In this document: positions 9,946 through 19,073 of the stretch, in pieces
How positions within the stretch are numbered: position 1 is the first letter of the stretch
How the letters are laid out: each line of letters starts with the position of its first letter
Source: Pseudomonas zanjanensis
GTDB lineage: Bacteria > Pseudomonadota > Gammaproteobacteria > Pseudomonadales > Pseudomonadaceae
Direction: 5' to 3'
Length of the DNA stretch: 64,000 nucleotides
Assembly (NCBI RefSeq): GCF_014268745.2
Contig: NZ_JABWRB020000001.1
Span: 3,286,001-3,350,000, forward strand
The notes under the pieces: model-generated
Database searches by the model: none
Told to the model about the DNA's origin: nothing
The model's input: the letters and a program-made list of their open reading frames with translations, nothing else
Made by a program: the position numbers and the translations under genes

Positions 9946-10027
9946 GATAAATCCCCTCACCACAACTTCACCTGACTTGGTTATTGGTTTGCCCTTCCGC
10001 CAACTGCTACCAAGTATTTCACCCCGC

Positions 10028-10051
10028 TAAATTCCCGCCCGGAACGCTCGT
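10028..10051 (+). promoter_or_regulatory. PvdS-dependent iron-starvation box for pvdRT-opmQ
   Basis: TAAAT at 10028-10032 and CGT at 10049-10051 are separated by exactly 16 bases. It lies 68 bases before the pvdR start. Confidence 0.9.
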
Positions 10052-10119
10052 CTACCAGAACAGCTTCCCCGTCCCGGCCCTCCGTGCGACGGGCCCGATA
10101 TCACCGGCCGGAACCCTGC

Positions 10120-11268
10120 ATGAAACGTCCCCGCCCTACCCGACGCGCCTGGCTTCTCACCTTCGCCCTGCTTCCGGCCGTGGCCTTCGCCGCGTGGCAA
10201 GCGGTCGCGCCAAGTCGTGAGCCCCTGGTCACTGCCCCCGTCACCCGGGGCGATATCGAAAACAGCGTCACTGCCCTGGGCACCTTGCAACCGCGGCGTT
10301 ATGTCGACGTCGGCGCCCAGGCGTCCGGGCAGATCCAGAAGATTCACGTGGAAGCCGGCGACGAGGTCCGTGAAGGCCAGTTGCTGGTGGAAATCGACCC
10401 GTCCACGCAAAAAGCCAAGCTTGATGCCGGGCGCTTTTCCATCGAAAACCTCAAGGCCCAGCTTCAGGAGCAACGCGCCCAGCACGACCTGGCGCAGCAG
10501 AAATTCCGTCGCCAGCAGCAACTCAAGGCCGGTGGCGCCACCCGCGAGGAAGACGTGCAGACCGCCCAGGCCGAAGTGCGCGCGACCCAGGCCCGCATCG
10601 ACATGTTCCAGGCCCAGATCCGCCAGGCCCAGGCCAGCCTGCGCAGCGACGAGGCCGAGTTGGGCTACACACGTATCTATGCGCCGATGAGCGGCACCGT
10701 GGTCGCCGTCGGCGCACGGGAAGGCCAGACCCTCAACGCCCAGCAGCAAACCCCGCTGATCCTGCGCATCGCCCGGCTGTCGCCGATGACGGTCTGGGCC
10801 GAAGTGTCGGAAGCCGATATCGGCCACGTCAAGCCGGGCATGACCGCCTACTTCACCACCCTGGCCGGCGGCAACCGGCGCTGGAGCAGCACCGTGCGCC
10901 AGATCCTCCCGGTGCCGCCGCGCCCGCTGGAAGCCAGCCAGGGCGGCAGCCCCACCGGTGGCCGCAGCGGCAGCGAACGGGTGGTGCTCTACACCGTGTT
11001 GCTGGACGTGGACAACGCCGACCGCGCCTTGATGACCGACATGACCGCCCAGGTGTTTTTCGTTGCCGCCCAAGCCAAGGACGTGCTGACCGTGCCCATC
11101 GCCGCCCTACAAGACGCCAATCAGGTGCAGGTGCTGGCCGACAATGGCGATGTCCAGCCGCGCACCGTTCGCACGGGCGTCAGCGATCGCCTGCGCACGC
11201 AGATTCTCGACGGCCTGAGCGAAGGCGACCGGGTGCTGATCGGCTCGGCCAGCGGCAGCGGAGGCTGA
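10120..11268 (+). CDS. pvdR: PvdR, periplasmic adaptor of the PvdRT-OpmQ efflux pump
   Basis: The product is 382 residues of the MacA/HlyD membrane-fusion family. It has an N-terminal membrane anchor (AWLLTFALLPAVAFAAWQ), the lipoyl half-motifs (VGAQASGQIQKIHVEAGDEV and YTRIYAPMSGTVVAVGAREG) flanking a coiled-coil hairpin rich in Gln/Ala, then beta-barrel and membrane-proximal domains. The ATG at 10120 is chosen because it starts the anchor; an upstream in-frame codon at 10084 lies too close to the promoter. It links inner-membrane PvdT to OpmQ and takes part in secretion and recycling of pyoverdine. The stop codon abuts the pvdT ATG. Confidence 0.95.
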   Translation: MKRPRPTRRAWLLTFALLPAVAFAAWQAVAPSREPLVTAPVTRGDIENSVTALGTLQPRRYVDVGAQASGQIQKIHVEAGDEVREGQLLVEIDPSTQKAKLDAGRFSIENLKAQLQEQRAQHDLAQQKFRRQQQLKAGGATREEDVQTAQAEVRATQARIDMFQAQIRQAQASLRSDEAELGYTRIYAPMSGTVVAVGAREGQTLNAQQQTPLILRIARLSPMTVWAEVSEADIGHVKPGMTAYFTTLAGGNRRWSSTVRQILPVPPRPLEASQGGSPTGGRSGSERVVLYTVLLDVDNADRALMTDMTAQVFFVAAQAKDVLTVPIAALQDANQVQVLADNGDVQPRTVRTGVSDRLRTQILDGLSEGDRVLIGSASGSGG

Positions 11269-13239
11269 ATGAATACGCCCCTGATCGAACTGCGGGACAT
11301 TCGCAAGGCCTATGGCGGCGGCGACAGCCCTCGGGTGGAGGTGCTGCGCGGCATCGACTTGGCCATTCACGCCGGGGAGTTCCTGGCGATTGTCGGGGCG
11401 TCCGGCTCCGGCAAATCCACCTTGATGAACATCCTTGGCTGCCTCGACCGCCCCACCCGCGGCGAGTACCGTTTCGCGGGCGAAGACGTCGCCAACCTGG
11501 GCAGCGATGAATTGGCCTGGCTGCGGCGCGAAGCGTTCGGTTTCGTGTTCCAGGGTTATCACTTGATTCCTTCCGGCACAGCCCAGGAAAACGTCGAGAT
11601 GCCGGCCATCTATGCCGGCACCTCCGCCGCCGAGCGCCACGCCCGGGCCAGCGCTTTGCTTGACCGCCTGGGCCTGGCCAGCCGCACCGGCAACCGTCCC
11701 CATCAACTGTCTGGCGGGCAGCAGCAGCGGGTGTCGATCGCCCGGGCCTTGATGAATGGCGGCCATATCATTCTCGCCGACGAACCCACTGGCGCCCTCG
11801 ACAGCCAGAGCGGCATCGAGGTCATGGCGTTGCTCGACGAACTGGCGAGCCAAGGCCACGTGGTGATCCTGATCACCCACGACCGCGAAGTGGCAGCCCG
11901 GGCCAAGCGCATCATCGAGATCCGCGATGGGCTGATCATCAGTGACAGCGCCAGCTCCCTGCCCAGCGACGTACAAGCCAATCCAAAGGCACTGCAAGCC
12001 GTGGACCTGCGCCAGCGCCTGAGCGCCGGCAGCGAACACAACGGCGCCTGGAAAGGCGAGCTGGTGGACGCGGTGCAGGCGGCGTGGCGGGTGATGTGGA
12101 TCAACCGCTTTCGCACCGCCCTGACCTTGCTCGGCATTGTCATCGGCGTGGCCTCGGTGGTGGTGATGCTGGCCGTGGGCGAAGGCAGCAAGCGCCAGGT
12201 CATGGCGCAGATGGGCGCGTTCGGCTCGAACATCATCTACCTCAACGGCAGCGCGCCCTCGCCGCGCGCCACCAAGGGCATCATCAGCGAATACGACCTG
12301 GCCGCCCTCGCCGCCCTGCCCGAGGTGCAGCGGATCATGCCGGTCAACGGCGCCGAAGCCAGCGTGCGTTTTGGCAACCTCGACCACACCAGCTACGTCG
12401 GCGGCAACGATACGAACTTCCCGATCATCTTCAATTGGCCGGTGGCCGAGGGCAGCTACTTTACCGATGCCGACGAACGCGGCGCCGCGGCGGTGGCGGT
12501 GATCGGCCACAAGGTCCGGGAGAAACTGCTCAAGGACGTCGCCGACCCCATCGGCCGTTACATCCTGATCGAGAACATGCCATTCCAGGTAGTCGGCGTA
12601 CTGGCGGAAAAAGGCGCCAGCTCCGGGGATTCGGACGCCGACAATCGCGTCGCCATCCCATACTCCGCCGCCAGTGTGCGGCTGTTCGGCACCCGCCATC
12701 CCGAATACGTGGTGATCGCCGCCCGGGACGCCGGCAAGGTCCAGGAGGCCGAGCAGGCGGTCTCCCGGACGCTGTTGCGCCTGCACGACGGCAAGCAGGA
12801 TTTCGAGCTGACCAACAACGCCGCGATGATCCAGGCCGAAGCCCGCACCCAAGGCACGCTGTCGCTGATGCTCGGCGCTATCGCGGCTATTTCGCTGTTG
12901 GTGGGCGGCATCGGCGTGATGAACATCATGCTCATGACCGTGCGCGAACGCACTCGCGAGATCGGTATCCGCATGGCCACCGGCGCCCGCCAACGGGACA
13001 TCCTGCGCCAATTCCTCACCGAAGCGGTGATGCTCTCGGTGGTCGGCGGGCTCGCCGGTATCGGCCTGGCCCTGCTGGTGGGTGGCGCCCTGTTGCTGGG
13101 CAAGATCGCCGTGGCCTTCGAATGGCTGGCGGTGTTCGGCGCCTTTGGCTGCGCCCTGGTCACCGGCGTTGTCTTCGGCTTCATGCCTGCCCGCAAGGCC
13201 GCCCGCCTCGACCCGGTGGCGGCCCTCACCAGTGAATGA
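11269..13239 (+). CDS. pvdT: PvdT, MacB-like ABC transporter of the PvdRT-OpmQ pump
   Basis: The product is 656 residues. The N-terminal ATPase has Walker A (GASGSGKST), the signature LSGGQQQRV, Walker B ([12 protein letters not shown]) and an H-loop (ITHDRE). The C-terminal half is a MacB-type FtsX permease: one membrane segment at about residues 285-305, a large periplasmic domain, and three more segments near the C-terminus (including [19 protein letters not shown]). Translation starts at the ATG immediately after the pvdR stop, with GGAGG-like pairing inside pvdR. It powers pyoverdine efflux and recycling. The opmQ start follows ten bases after its stop. Confidence 0.96.
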   Translation: MNTPLIELRDIRKAYGGGDSPRVEVLRGIDLAIHAGEFLAIVGASGSGKSTLMNILGCLDRPTRGEYRFAGEDVANLGSDELAWLRREAFGFVFQGYHLIPSGTAQENVEMPAIYAGTSAAERHARASALLDRLGLASRTGNRPHQLSGGQQQRVSIARALMNGGHIILADEPTGALDSQSGIEVMALLDELASQGHVVILITHDREVAARAKRIIEIRDGLIISDSASSLPSDVQANPKALQAVDLRQRLSAGSEHNGAWKGELVDAVQAAWRVMWINRFRTALTLLGIVIGVASVVVMLAVGEGSKRQVMAQMGAFGSNIIYLNGSAPSPRATKGIISEYDLAALAALPEVQRIMPVNGAEASVRFGNLDHTSYVGGNDTNFPIIFNWPVAEGSYFTDADERGAAAVAVIGHKVREKLLKDVADPIGRYILIENMPFQVVGVLAEKGASSGDSDADNRVAIPYSAASVRLFGTRHPEYVVIAARDAGKVQEAEQAVSRTLLRLHDGKQDFELTNNAAMIQAEARTQGTLSLMLGAIAAISLLVGGIGVMNIMLMTVRERTREIGIRMATGARQRDILRQFLTEAVMLSVVGGLAGIGLALLVGGALLLGKIAVAFEWLAVFGAFGCALVTGVVFGFMPARKAARLDPVAALTSE

Positions 13240-13249
13240 ACCCCACTTT

Positions 13250-14644
13250 ATGAAAGCGCACCTGACCCTCCTGGCCGCCAGCCTGTTGCTGGCGGCCTGC
13301 GCCACCCCATCGTCGACGCCCGACAGCGGCATTCAACCGCCACAGGCTTGGCAGAGCCTCGATACACCCAGCGCCCAAGCGGTAAACCTGCAATGGTGGA
13401 CGCACTTCGGCAGCCCGCAATTGAATCGCTTGATCGAGCAGGCGCGCCTGGACAGCCACGACCTGGCCGCCGCCATGGCCCGGGTGCGCCAGGCCGAGGC
13501 CAGCGCGGTGATCGCCGGCGCGCCATTGCTGCCAGCGGTCACGGCGGGGCTCAACGGCAATCGCCAGGAGTTGATGCGCGGCAAGGGCTATAGCCAACTG
13601 GATGTGGATCGAGACAACCGGACCATCGATTACTACGACGCCAACCTCAGCGCCACCTATGAGCTGGACTTCTGGGGTGGCAAACGGGCGGCCCGGGACA
13701 GTGCATTAAAGACGTTGTCGGCCAGCCAGTTCGACCGCGCGACCGTTGAGTTGACCCTGCTCAGCGGCGTCGCCAACAGCTACACCCAGGCGTTGTCCCT
13801 GCGCGAGCAACAGCGCATCGCCGAACAAAACCTGGACAACGCCCAGCGTGTACTCGATCTGGTGCAGACCCGCTACGACGCCGGCAGCGCCACGGCCCTG
13901 GAACTGTCCCAGCAAAAAAGCCTGGTAGCGGCCCAGCAACGCCGCGTGCCGCAAGTGCAACAACAAGCCCGCGAAGCGTTGATCACCCTGGCGACACTGC
14001 TGGGGCAACCGGTGCAGTCGGTCAGGCTCGACGACGACAGTTTCGACCGCTTGCACTGGCCCGTCATCGACGCCGGCGTGCCCAGCGAACTGCTGCGCCG
14101 TCGCCCCGACATCGCCGCCGCCGAAGCCCGCCTCGCCGCCGCCCAGGCCGACATCACCGTGGCCCGAGCCGCCATGCTGCCCACCATGACCCTGGGCCTG
14201 AGCCTCGCCACCGGCGCCGACATTGCCGATCAGTTGCTGCGCAACAACGTCTACAACCTCACCGCTGGCCTGGCCGCGCCGATCTTCAACAACGGCCGCC
14301 TGAAGGCCGAACGGGACAAAGCCAGCGCCCGCCAAGAGGAACTGCTGGAGCTCTACCGCGCCGCCATCATCAACGGCTTCGCCGACGTCGAAAAAGCCCT
14401 GAACGGCATCCACGGCCTCGACCGTCAACGGCAATGGCAAAGCGAGGAACTGCACCAGGCCCAGACCGCCTTCGACATCGCCCAACGCCGCTACCAGGCC
14501 GGCGCCGAAGATTTGCTCACGGTACTGGAAACCCAACGCACGCTGTACGCCGCCCAGGACATGAACGTGCAATTGCGATTGGCGCGGGTGCAGGCGAGCG
14601 TGGCGTTGTACAGGGCGTTGGGTGGGGGTTGGCGGGTGATGTAG
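13250..14644 (+). CDS. opmQ: OpmQ, outer-membrane factor (NodT/OprM family lipoprotein)
   Basis: The product is 464 residues with a lipoprotein signal (LLAASLLLAAC, lipobox LAAC). Two outer-membrane-efflux repeats of long helices follow, with the typical motifs WWTHFGSPQLNRLI, YELDFWG and LLRRRPDIAAAEARLAAAQADI. It forms the trimeric channel for PvdRT. The ATG at 13250 has no strong ribosome-binding site; an in-frame GTG at 13232 overlapping the pvdT stop could be the true, coupled start and would add six residues. It is the last gene of the pvdRT-opmQ operon; a long REPIN follows 52 bases after the stop. Confidence 0.94.
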   Translation: MKAHLTLLAASLLLAACATPSSTPDSGIQPPQAWQSLDTPSAQAVNLQWWTHFGSPQLNRLIEQARLDSHDLAAAMARVRQAEASAVIAGAPLLPAVTAGLNGNRQELMRGKGYSQLDVDRDNRTIDYYDANLSATYELDFWGGKRAARDSALKTLSASQFDRATVELTLLSGVANSYTQALSLREQQRIAEQNLDNAQRVLDLVQTRYDAGSATALELSQQKSLVAAQQRRVPQVQQQAREALITLATLLGQPVQSVRLDDDSFDRLHWPVIDAGVPSELLRRRPDIAAAEARLAAAQADITVARAAMLPTMTLGLSLATGADIADQLLRNNVYNLTAGLAAPIFNNGRLKAERDKASARQEELLELYRAAIINGFADVEKALNGIHGLDRQRQWQSEELHQAQTAFDIAQRRYQAGAEDLLTVLETQRTLYAAQDMNVQLRLARVQASVALYRALGGGWRVM

Positions 14645-14696
14645 GCCTCAAACCCACCTTCGAAGCCAAGTAATACAGGGTGGCCAGGGTTATTTC

Positions 14697-14829
14697 TGTG
14701 GCGAGGGAGCTTGCTCCCGCTGGGCTGCGCAGCAGCCCCAATGGCCAGCACCTCGGTGGGTCAGGTGTTTTGAGGGGACTGGTTTGGGGGCTGCTTCGCA
14801 GCCCAGCGGGAGCAAGCTCCCTCGCCACA
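14697..14829. repeat. Long REPIN, TGTGGCGAGGGAG type (133 bp)
   Basis: Outer arms TGTGGCGAGGGAGCTTGCTC and inverse, inner GGGCTGCGCAGCAGCCCC-type arms. It lies just after opmQ and may act as its transcript-end structure. Confidence 0.9.
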
Positions 14830-15033
14830 GATAACTCTCCACTTCTCATAAACGGTGTTCGACTTGGGCTCTGTTTATCGGGCCATGTAGGACTCCCGAG
14901 CGAGGCTACGTTGCCTTGCGTCATTGCCTACAACTACGCCAGAATCCGCCGGCTTGTGCGCTTGGCTCGTGGCTTTTACTGTTTCCGGGTCGCTGATGTC
15001 AGCGATCGGGTTTGGTAGCCCGCGAGTCAACTA

Positions 15034-15157
15034 GGCGCAAGCGCCACCTTCTACAGATGCTCTCTCGTGTCTGTGTCATGGTGGCCGTGCGCAGGGCGTC
15101 TTCGGGCGCGCCGGGTTCCTAGTGCTCCGGTCTACCAACCCGCGTACGGCCGCCACC
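15034..15157 (+). ncRNA. Possible structured leader RNA upstream of the DUF6124-like gene
   Basis: Between the REPIN and the small gene lie several inverted repeats: GGCGC-AA-GCGCC (15034-15045), a 10-bp stem GGCCGUGCGC (15083-15092) with GCGUACGGCC (15142-15151) flanked by GGU/ACC, and a nested GGGTT/AACCC hairpin (15113-15117 with 15137-15141). Such leaders recur, from memory, before this small Pseudomonas gene family. Function is unknown. It could be a 5' UTR element or a separate RNA. Confidence 0.4.
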
Positions 15158-15213
15158 CAATCGTTTGGTAGCGATGGTTCCGGCTCCTGAAAATGAATAC
15201 TAGGAGTTACACC

Positions 15214-15540
15214 ATGTTCAAGATCACCCCCAACCCTCCCGCAGACGATTCCAAGAAACTCGACGAAGCCGCCGACCGCGCCCTCGCCTACTACCTCGAC
15301 CCCAAACCTGAAACACCCAAGCCACCACCGGGCCAGTTGTTCACCGTTGCAGAGAGTGCGGACCTGGAATGCCTGCTGGCCAACCTCAGCGAAACCCTCG
15401 CCTCGGTCAATGCCATGGCCAACGAACTGGCCTTTGATCTGGAAGGCGCACGGCGAAGTTTTGCCCTGGGGATCCAGCAGATGGTCGAGCTGAGTGAGCT
15501 GCTGGCGAACCGTGCCCTGGACATCGCCGCGCCGCGCTGA
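15214..15540 (+). CDS. Small DUF6124-like protein of unknown function
   Basis: The product is 108 residues and resembles a Pseudomonas-specific small-protein family I recall as DUF6124 (N-terminal MFKITPNPP, a Pro-rich linker, then helices around ESADLECLLANLSETLASVN and GIQQMVELSELLANRALD). The ATG at 15214 has AGGAG before it; an upstream in-frame ATG at 15193 lacks one. There is no signal peptide or membrane segment. It sits inside the pvd locus between opmQ and pvdP but has no PvdS box of its own, so a role in pyoverdine is not supported. It looks like an interloper gene with its own structured upstream region. Confidence 0.75.
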   Translation: MFKITPNPPADDSKKLDEAADRALAYYLDPKPETPKPPPGQLFTVAESADLECLLANLSETLASVNAMANELAFDLEGARRSFALGIQQMVELSELLANRALDIAAPR

Positions 15541-15571
15541 CACATCTTACTAATCTCAAGCCAAGCGACAT

Positions 15572-15703
15572 TGTGGCGAGGGGATTTATCCCCGCTGGGC
15601 TGCGAAGCAGCCCCAAACCAGCGCACTCAAAACATCTGACACACCGAGGTGCTGGCTAACGGGGCTGCTGCGCAGCCCAGCGGGGATAAATCCCCTCGCC
15701 ACA
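15572..15703. repeat. Long REPIN, TGTGGCGAGGGG type (132 bp)
   Basis: Nearly the same sequence as the element at 9815, with outer GTGGCGAGGGGATTTATCC arms and an inner CTGACACACCGAGGTGCT core. It lies between two convergent genes (DUF6124-like and pvdP) and could end both transcripts. Confidence 0.9.
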
Positions 15704-15749
15704 AAGATGTCCATCCGGCCAAATAGGGAACGATCAGTCCAAGTTGGGG

Positions 15750-17366
15750 TTAAACCGGTTTGGATTTGAGATTACGCGCATACCAAGGCCGCTGCGGCAC
15801 GCGGCGGAACAGTTCGGCGACCTTTTTGTCATCGCTGCCGAAGGTGATGCGCAGCGCCAGCTTCATGGTTTCCGGGTCCATCTCCACCGAACGTCCAACC
15901 TGCAGCCCCGGCGTGGTGCTGCAACCGTGGGTGTCCGGGCCGAGCCAGGGGTCGGCGATTTCGACCCAGCGGCCCGGGGCGAACCAGGGCACGCCGTTGA
16001 CGTCGAGTCGGCTCACTTCCCCCGGATGAAAACGTTCGTGGGCACGGAACCAGTCTTCGAGGCGGTCGTCGATCCAGCCATGGAAGGCCCAGAACACTGG
16101 GCTTACGTGGGAGGAAAACGGATCACCGAGAAAGTCGTTTTCCGGGGCGTACCAGCGCGCGGCGAAGTCGTCCGGGTCGCGGGCGAACGGCACCGGGTGG
16201 CCGTTGGACGGATCACGGGGCACCGAGGCCCAGCGCATGTGCAGCCAGTCGTGCAGGCCCAATTCCACTTCCGAGCCAAACTGGCCCAGGGTCAGTTTCG
16301 ACAGGTAGCGCGGGTCGCGGTAGCGCGACTCCCAGACCTGGAAATTGCTGTGATAAGTCTCGGCGGTCTTGATGTCGCTGACCCACTGGGCGTACTGCTC
16401 GTCGCCATCGGCCAACCAGGTCGGCGGCAAGGCCGTGCCATCGTGGTTGTCGAGGTAGCGGGCGAACCCAAGGCGATCACGCGCAAGCTCCGGTTGCGGC
16501 AAGGGGAAGCGCGGCCACGACGGCAGCGGCTGGAACGAACGGGCCGTGCCGAGCATGTGCCGGTGCATGAAAAAGAAATCCACGCCGGAGCCGTTGCGAT
16601 CCTTGCGCGGGCCACGGGCATCACGCTCCTGGTCCCGCGGGCCGGGCTGCCAGCCGATGCCGCGCAGGGCATTGCGCTTGTCCTCGTCCAGGGTGTGCCA
16701 TTTGTCCCGCGAGGCGTGCCAGAGCTGATGGAACAGCCGATGCTCGGGCGACACCAGCCAGGCCAGCAGCGCCGGGCTCAGCGGCGTGCGTTCCCGGGCC
16801 TCGGGGAAGCGTTGCTTGATGGCGATGAAATGATTGTCCTGTTCAGGCAGCGCCAGGGGACGGTCCAGGCGCAACACGCGACCGCTGAGGGTAGCGCTGC
16901 CGGCATTGCCGAAACCGGCCCAGACTTCGTCCAGGGTCATGATGAATTCATAGTCCGGCGCGTCGTGCTGAGCCCCTGTCAGCCGCCAGCTCAGTTGCTT
17001 CGGGTCGGTGCCGGCCAAATCGCCCAACACCCGGTAACGCGGTTCATCGGCGGCGCGCAAACGTTCGGCGCTGTCGAGGTAACCCACCAGGCCACGGCCC
17101 CTCTGGCCGATGTCGAGGAAGACCTGCAGACCGTCCTGGGGCAAGCCTTCGAGGCCGGCGTCGCGGCCGGTGAAACGGATCGTCCAGATGCCCCGCAACG
17201 TATCGGCCCGGCGCTGGCCCGCCACGTCGGCCACGTCGAACGAGGCCTCGCCGGGGGTGATGGTCGGGTCCGGCCGGGTCAGTTCGCGATGCCCGTAATA
17301 CACCGCAGGCACGGCGGCACCGGTCAGCGCCAGGCCTGCCATGAACCATCGTCGAGAAATCGTCAT
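15750..17366 (-). CDS. pvdP: PvdP, periplasmic tyrosinase for pyoverdine chromophore maturation
   Basis: The product is 538 residues, close to the ~544 of P. aeruginosa PvdP. The ATG at 17366 begins a Tat signal (SRRWFMAGLALTGAAVPA); the longer reading to 17405 would bury it. An N-terminal beta-rich domain precedes a tyrosinase-like region with many His residues (HQLWHASRDKWH, FFFMHRHMLG, GLHDWLHMRW, FWAFHGW) suited to a dicopper centre. A Tyr near the C-terminus (PWYARN) may be the placeholder residue known from PvdP. It converts ferribactin to dihydropyoverdine. An exact PvdS box lies 46 bases upstream, divergent from pvdM. Confidence 0.94.
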   Translation of the reverse strand: MTISRRWFMAGLALTGAAVPAVYYGHRELTRPDPTITPGEASFDVADVAGQRRADTLRGIWTIRFTGRDAGLEGLPQDGLQVFLDIGQRGRGLVGYLDSAERLRAADEPRYRVLGDLAGTDPKQLSWRLTGAQHDAPDYEFIMTLDEVWAGFGNAGSATLSGRVLRLDRPLALPEQDNHFIAIKQRFPEARERTPLSPALLAWLVSPEHRLFHQLWHASRDKWHTLDEDKRNALRGIGWQPGPRDQERDARGPRKDRNGSGVDFFFMHRHMLGTARSFQPLPSWPRFPLPQPELARDRLGFARYLDNHDGTALPPTWLADGDEQYAQWVSDIKTAETYHSNFQVWESRYRDPRYLSKLTLGQFGSEVELGLHDWLHMRWASVPRDPSNGHPVPFARDPDDFAARWYAPENDFLGDPFSSHVSPVFWAFHGWIDDRLEDWFRAHERFHPGEVSRLDVNGVPWFAPGRWVEIADPWLGPDTHGCSTTPGLQVGRSVEMDPETMKLALRITFGSDDKKVAELFRRVPQRPWYARNLKSKPV

Positions 17367-17411
17367 TGCCTTACCTGTGTTCGCCCTGGGGTGGGCTTTA
17401 TCCAAGCTAGA

Positions 17412-17435
17412 ACGTTGGGTGGGCTGACAAATTTA
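17412..17435 (-). promoter_or_regulatory. PvdS-dependent iron-starvation box for pvdP
   Basis: On the minus strand TAAAT (17435-17431) and CGT (17414-17412) are separated by exactly 16 bases, reading toward pvdP. Confidence 0.9.
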
Positions 17436-17455
17436 TAGGCAGCTGTGAGGGCCTC

Positions 17456-17602
17456 ATCGCGAGCAGGCTCGCTCCCACAATGGATCTGAGTACATCCGCA
17501 AGAGATGGGTGGGTTTCAAGGCCACTATCACGAGCAAGCTTTGCTCCCACAGGTGAGCGCATTGCAATTCCACTGTGGGAGCAAAGCTTGCTCGCGATGG
17601 CC
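17456..17602. repeat. REP cluster between divergent pvdP and pvdM promoters
   Basis: Three REP copies: CGCGAGCAGGCTCGCTCCCA near 17458, CACGAGCAAGCTTTGCTCCC near 17528, and the inverse TGTGGGAGCAAAGCTTGCTC near 17574. The last two form an inverted pair. The cluster lies wholly between the two PvdS boxes. Confidence 0.8.
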
Positions 17603-17616
17603 GCCCCGAGAGCGCC

Positions 17617-17640
17617 TAAATTTCCCGCCCGACCACTCGT
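17617..17640 (+). promoter_or_regulatory. PvdS-dependent iron-starvation box for pvdMNO
   Basis: TAAAT at 17617-17621 and CGT at 17638-17640 are separated by exactly 16 bases, 62 bases before the pvdM start. Confidence 0.9.
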
Positions 17641-17702
17641 TCTCCCCAGATAGCAAAGGCCCCGCGCCTGTCCTTCCAAGGCGAACCTGACTGAGATCGG
17701 CA

Positions 17703-19073
17703 ATGACAACACCTCGTTCGAAAAAGGCTCTTTTCATCGGCCTGCCCCTGGCCCTGGCGTTGGCCGTCGGTGCTGGCGTCGCGGCTTGGGACCACTGGTG
17801 GCGGGATAACCCCGGCTACCCGGTCAAAGTCATGAACGAAGCCAGGGAGCTGCACGAACGCCTGCTGTCCTTCGACAGCCACATCACCGTACCGCTGGAT
17901 TTTGGCACCGCCGGCAATGAAGCCGACAAGGACGGCAGCGGCCAGTTCGACCTGGTGAAAGCCAACCGCGGGCAATTGTCCGGTGCGGCCCTGACGGTGT
18001 TTGGCTGGCCGGAGTTGTGGAACGGCCCCAACGCGCCACACAAGCCCACCGCCGGCTTCGTCGAGGAAGCGCGCAACCAGCAGGAAGTGCGCTACAAGAT
18101 CATCACCGGCCTGGTCCGCGACTTTCCCAACCAGGTCGCCATCGCCTACACCCCGGATGATTTCCGTCGCCTGCATGGTGAAGGCAAGTTCGCGATTTTC
18201 ATCAGCATGCTCAACGCCTATCCCCTCGGCCACGACCTGAACCTGCTGGACCTGTGGACCGCACGGGGCATGCGCATGTTCGGTTTCAGCTACATCGGCA
18301 ACAACGACTGGGCCGACTCCTCCCGTCCACTGCCGTTCTTCAACGACTCGCCCGACGCCCTCGGCGGCCTGTCGGACATCGGCAAGCAAGCGGTGACGCG
18401 CTTGAACGACCTGGGCGTGATCATCGACGTGTCACAGATGTCGACCCAGGCCCTGGAGCAAGTCGCGCAACTGAGCCGCACGCCGCTGGTGGCCTCCCAT
18501 TCGGCGCCACGGGCGATGGTCGACATCCCGCGCAACCTCAGCGACAAGGAAATGCAACTGATCAAGGCCAGCGGCGGCGTGGTGCAGGTCGTCGGTTTTT
18601 CCCAGTACCTGCGGCCGCTGACGCAAAAGACCCAGGACAAACTCAACGCCCTGCGCGAACGCTTCGACCTGCCGCCACTGCCCAACCTGGCGATGGCGCT
18701 GATGCCCGGCGACCCGATCATCGCTGCGTGGCCGGAACAAAAGTTCGGCGAATATGCCGGCCAGCTCTACGGCATCCTCGAAGAGGAACCCAAGGCCAGC
18801 CTCAAGGACCTGGGGGACGCCATCGACTACACCGTACGCAAGATCGGCATCGACCACGTCGGCATCAGCTCGGACTTCAACGAAGGCGGCGGTGTGGAAG
18901 GCTGGGAGAACGTCGGCGACATTCGCAACGTCACCGCCGAACTGCTGACCCGCGGTTACTCGGAAGCCGACATCGCCAAACTATGGGGCGGCAATTTCCT
19001 GCGGGTCTGGGATCAGGTCCAGAAAGCCGCCCGCCCCGCCATCGCCTCGACCCAGAAGGCGGCCCAGCCATGA
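17703..19073 (+). CDS. pvdM: PvdM, membrane-anchored M19 dipeptidase-like protein
   Basis: The product is 456 residues with an N-terminal hydrophobic anchor (ALFIGLPLALALAVGAGVAA) and a renal-dipeptidase (M19) fold: DSHITVPLDF, ISMLNAYPLG, GFSYIGNN, VIIDVSQMS, VASHSAPRAM and DHVGISSDFNEGG. The usual metal-binding HxD near the N-terminus reads HIT here, so peptidase activity is doubtful. PvdM acts in the periplasm during chromophore maturation with PvdP and PvdO. Its stop codon overlaps the pvdN ATG (ATGA), so the two are coupled. A PvdS box drives the operon. Confidence 0.95.
   Translation: MTTPRSKKALFIGLPLALALAVGAGVAAWDHWWRDNPGYPVKVMNEARELHERLLSFDSHITVPLDFGTAGNEADKDGSGQFDLVKANRGQLSGAALTVFGWPELWNGPNAPHKPTAGFVEEARNQQEVRYKIITGLVRDFPNQVAIAYTPDDFRRLHGEGKFAIFISMLNAYPLGHDLNLLDLWTARGMRMFGFSYIGNNDWADSSRPLPFFNDSPDALGGLSDIGKQAVTRLNDLGVIIDVSQMSTQALEQVAQLSRTPLVASHSAPRAMVDIPRNLSDKEMQLIKASGGVVQVVGFSQYLRPLTQKTQDKLNALRERFDLPPLPNLAMALMPGDPIIAAWPEQKFGEYAGQLYGILEEEPKASLKDLGDAIDYTVRKIGIDHVGISSDFNEGGGVEGWENVGDIRNVTAELLTRGYSEADIAKLWGGNFLRVWDQVQKAARPAIASTQKAAQP

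Noticed and set aside
11107-13332. 741-codon minus-strand open frame opposite pvdT
   Set aside because: It overlaps the complete pvdT gene and has a His/Gln/Gly-rich, domain-free sequence.
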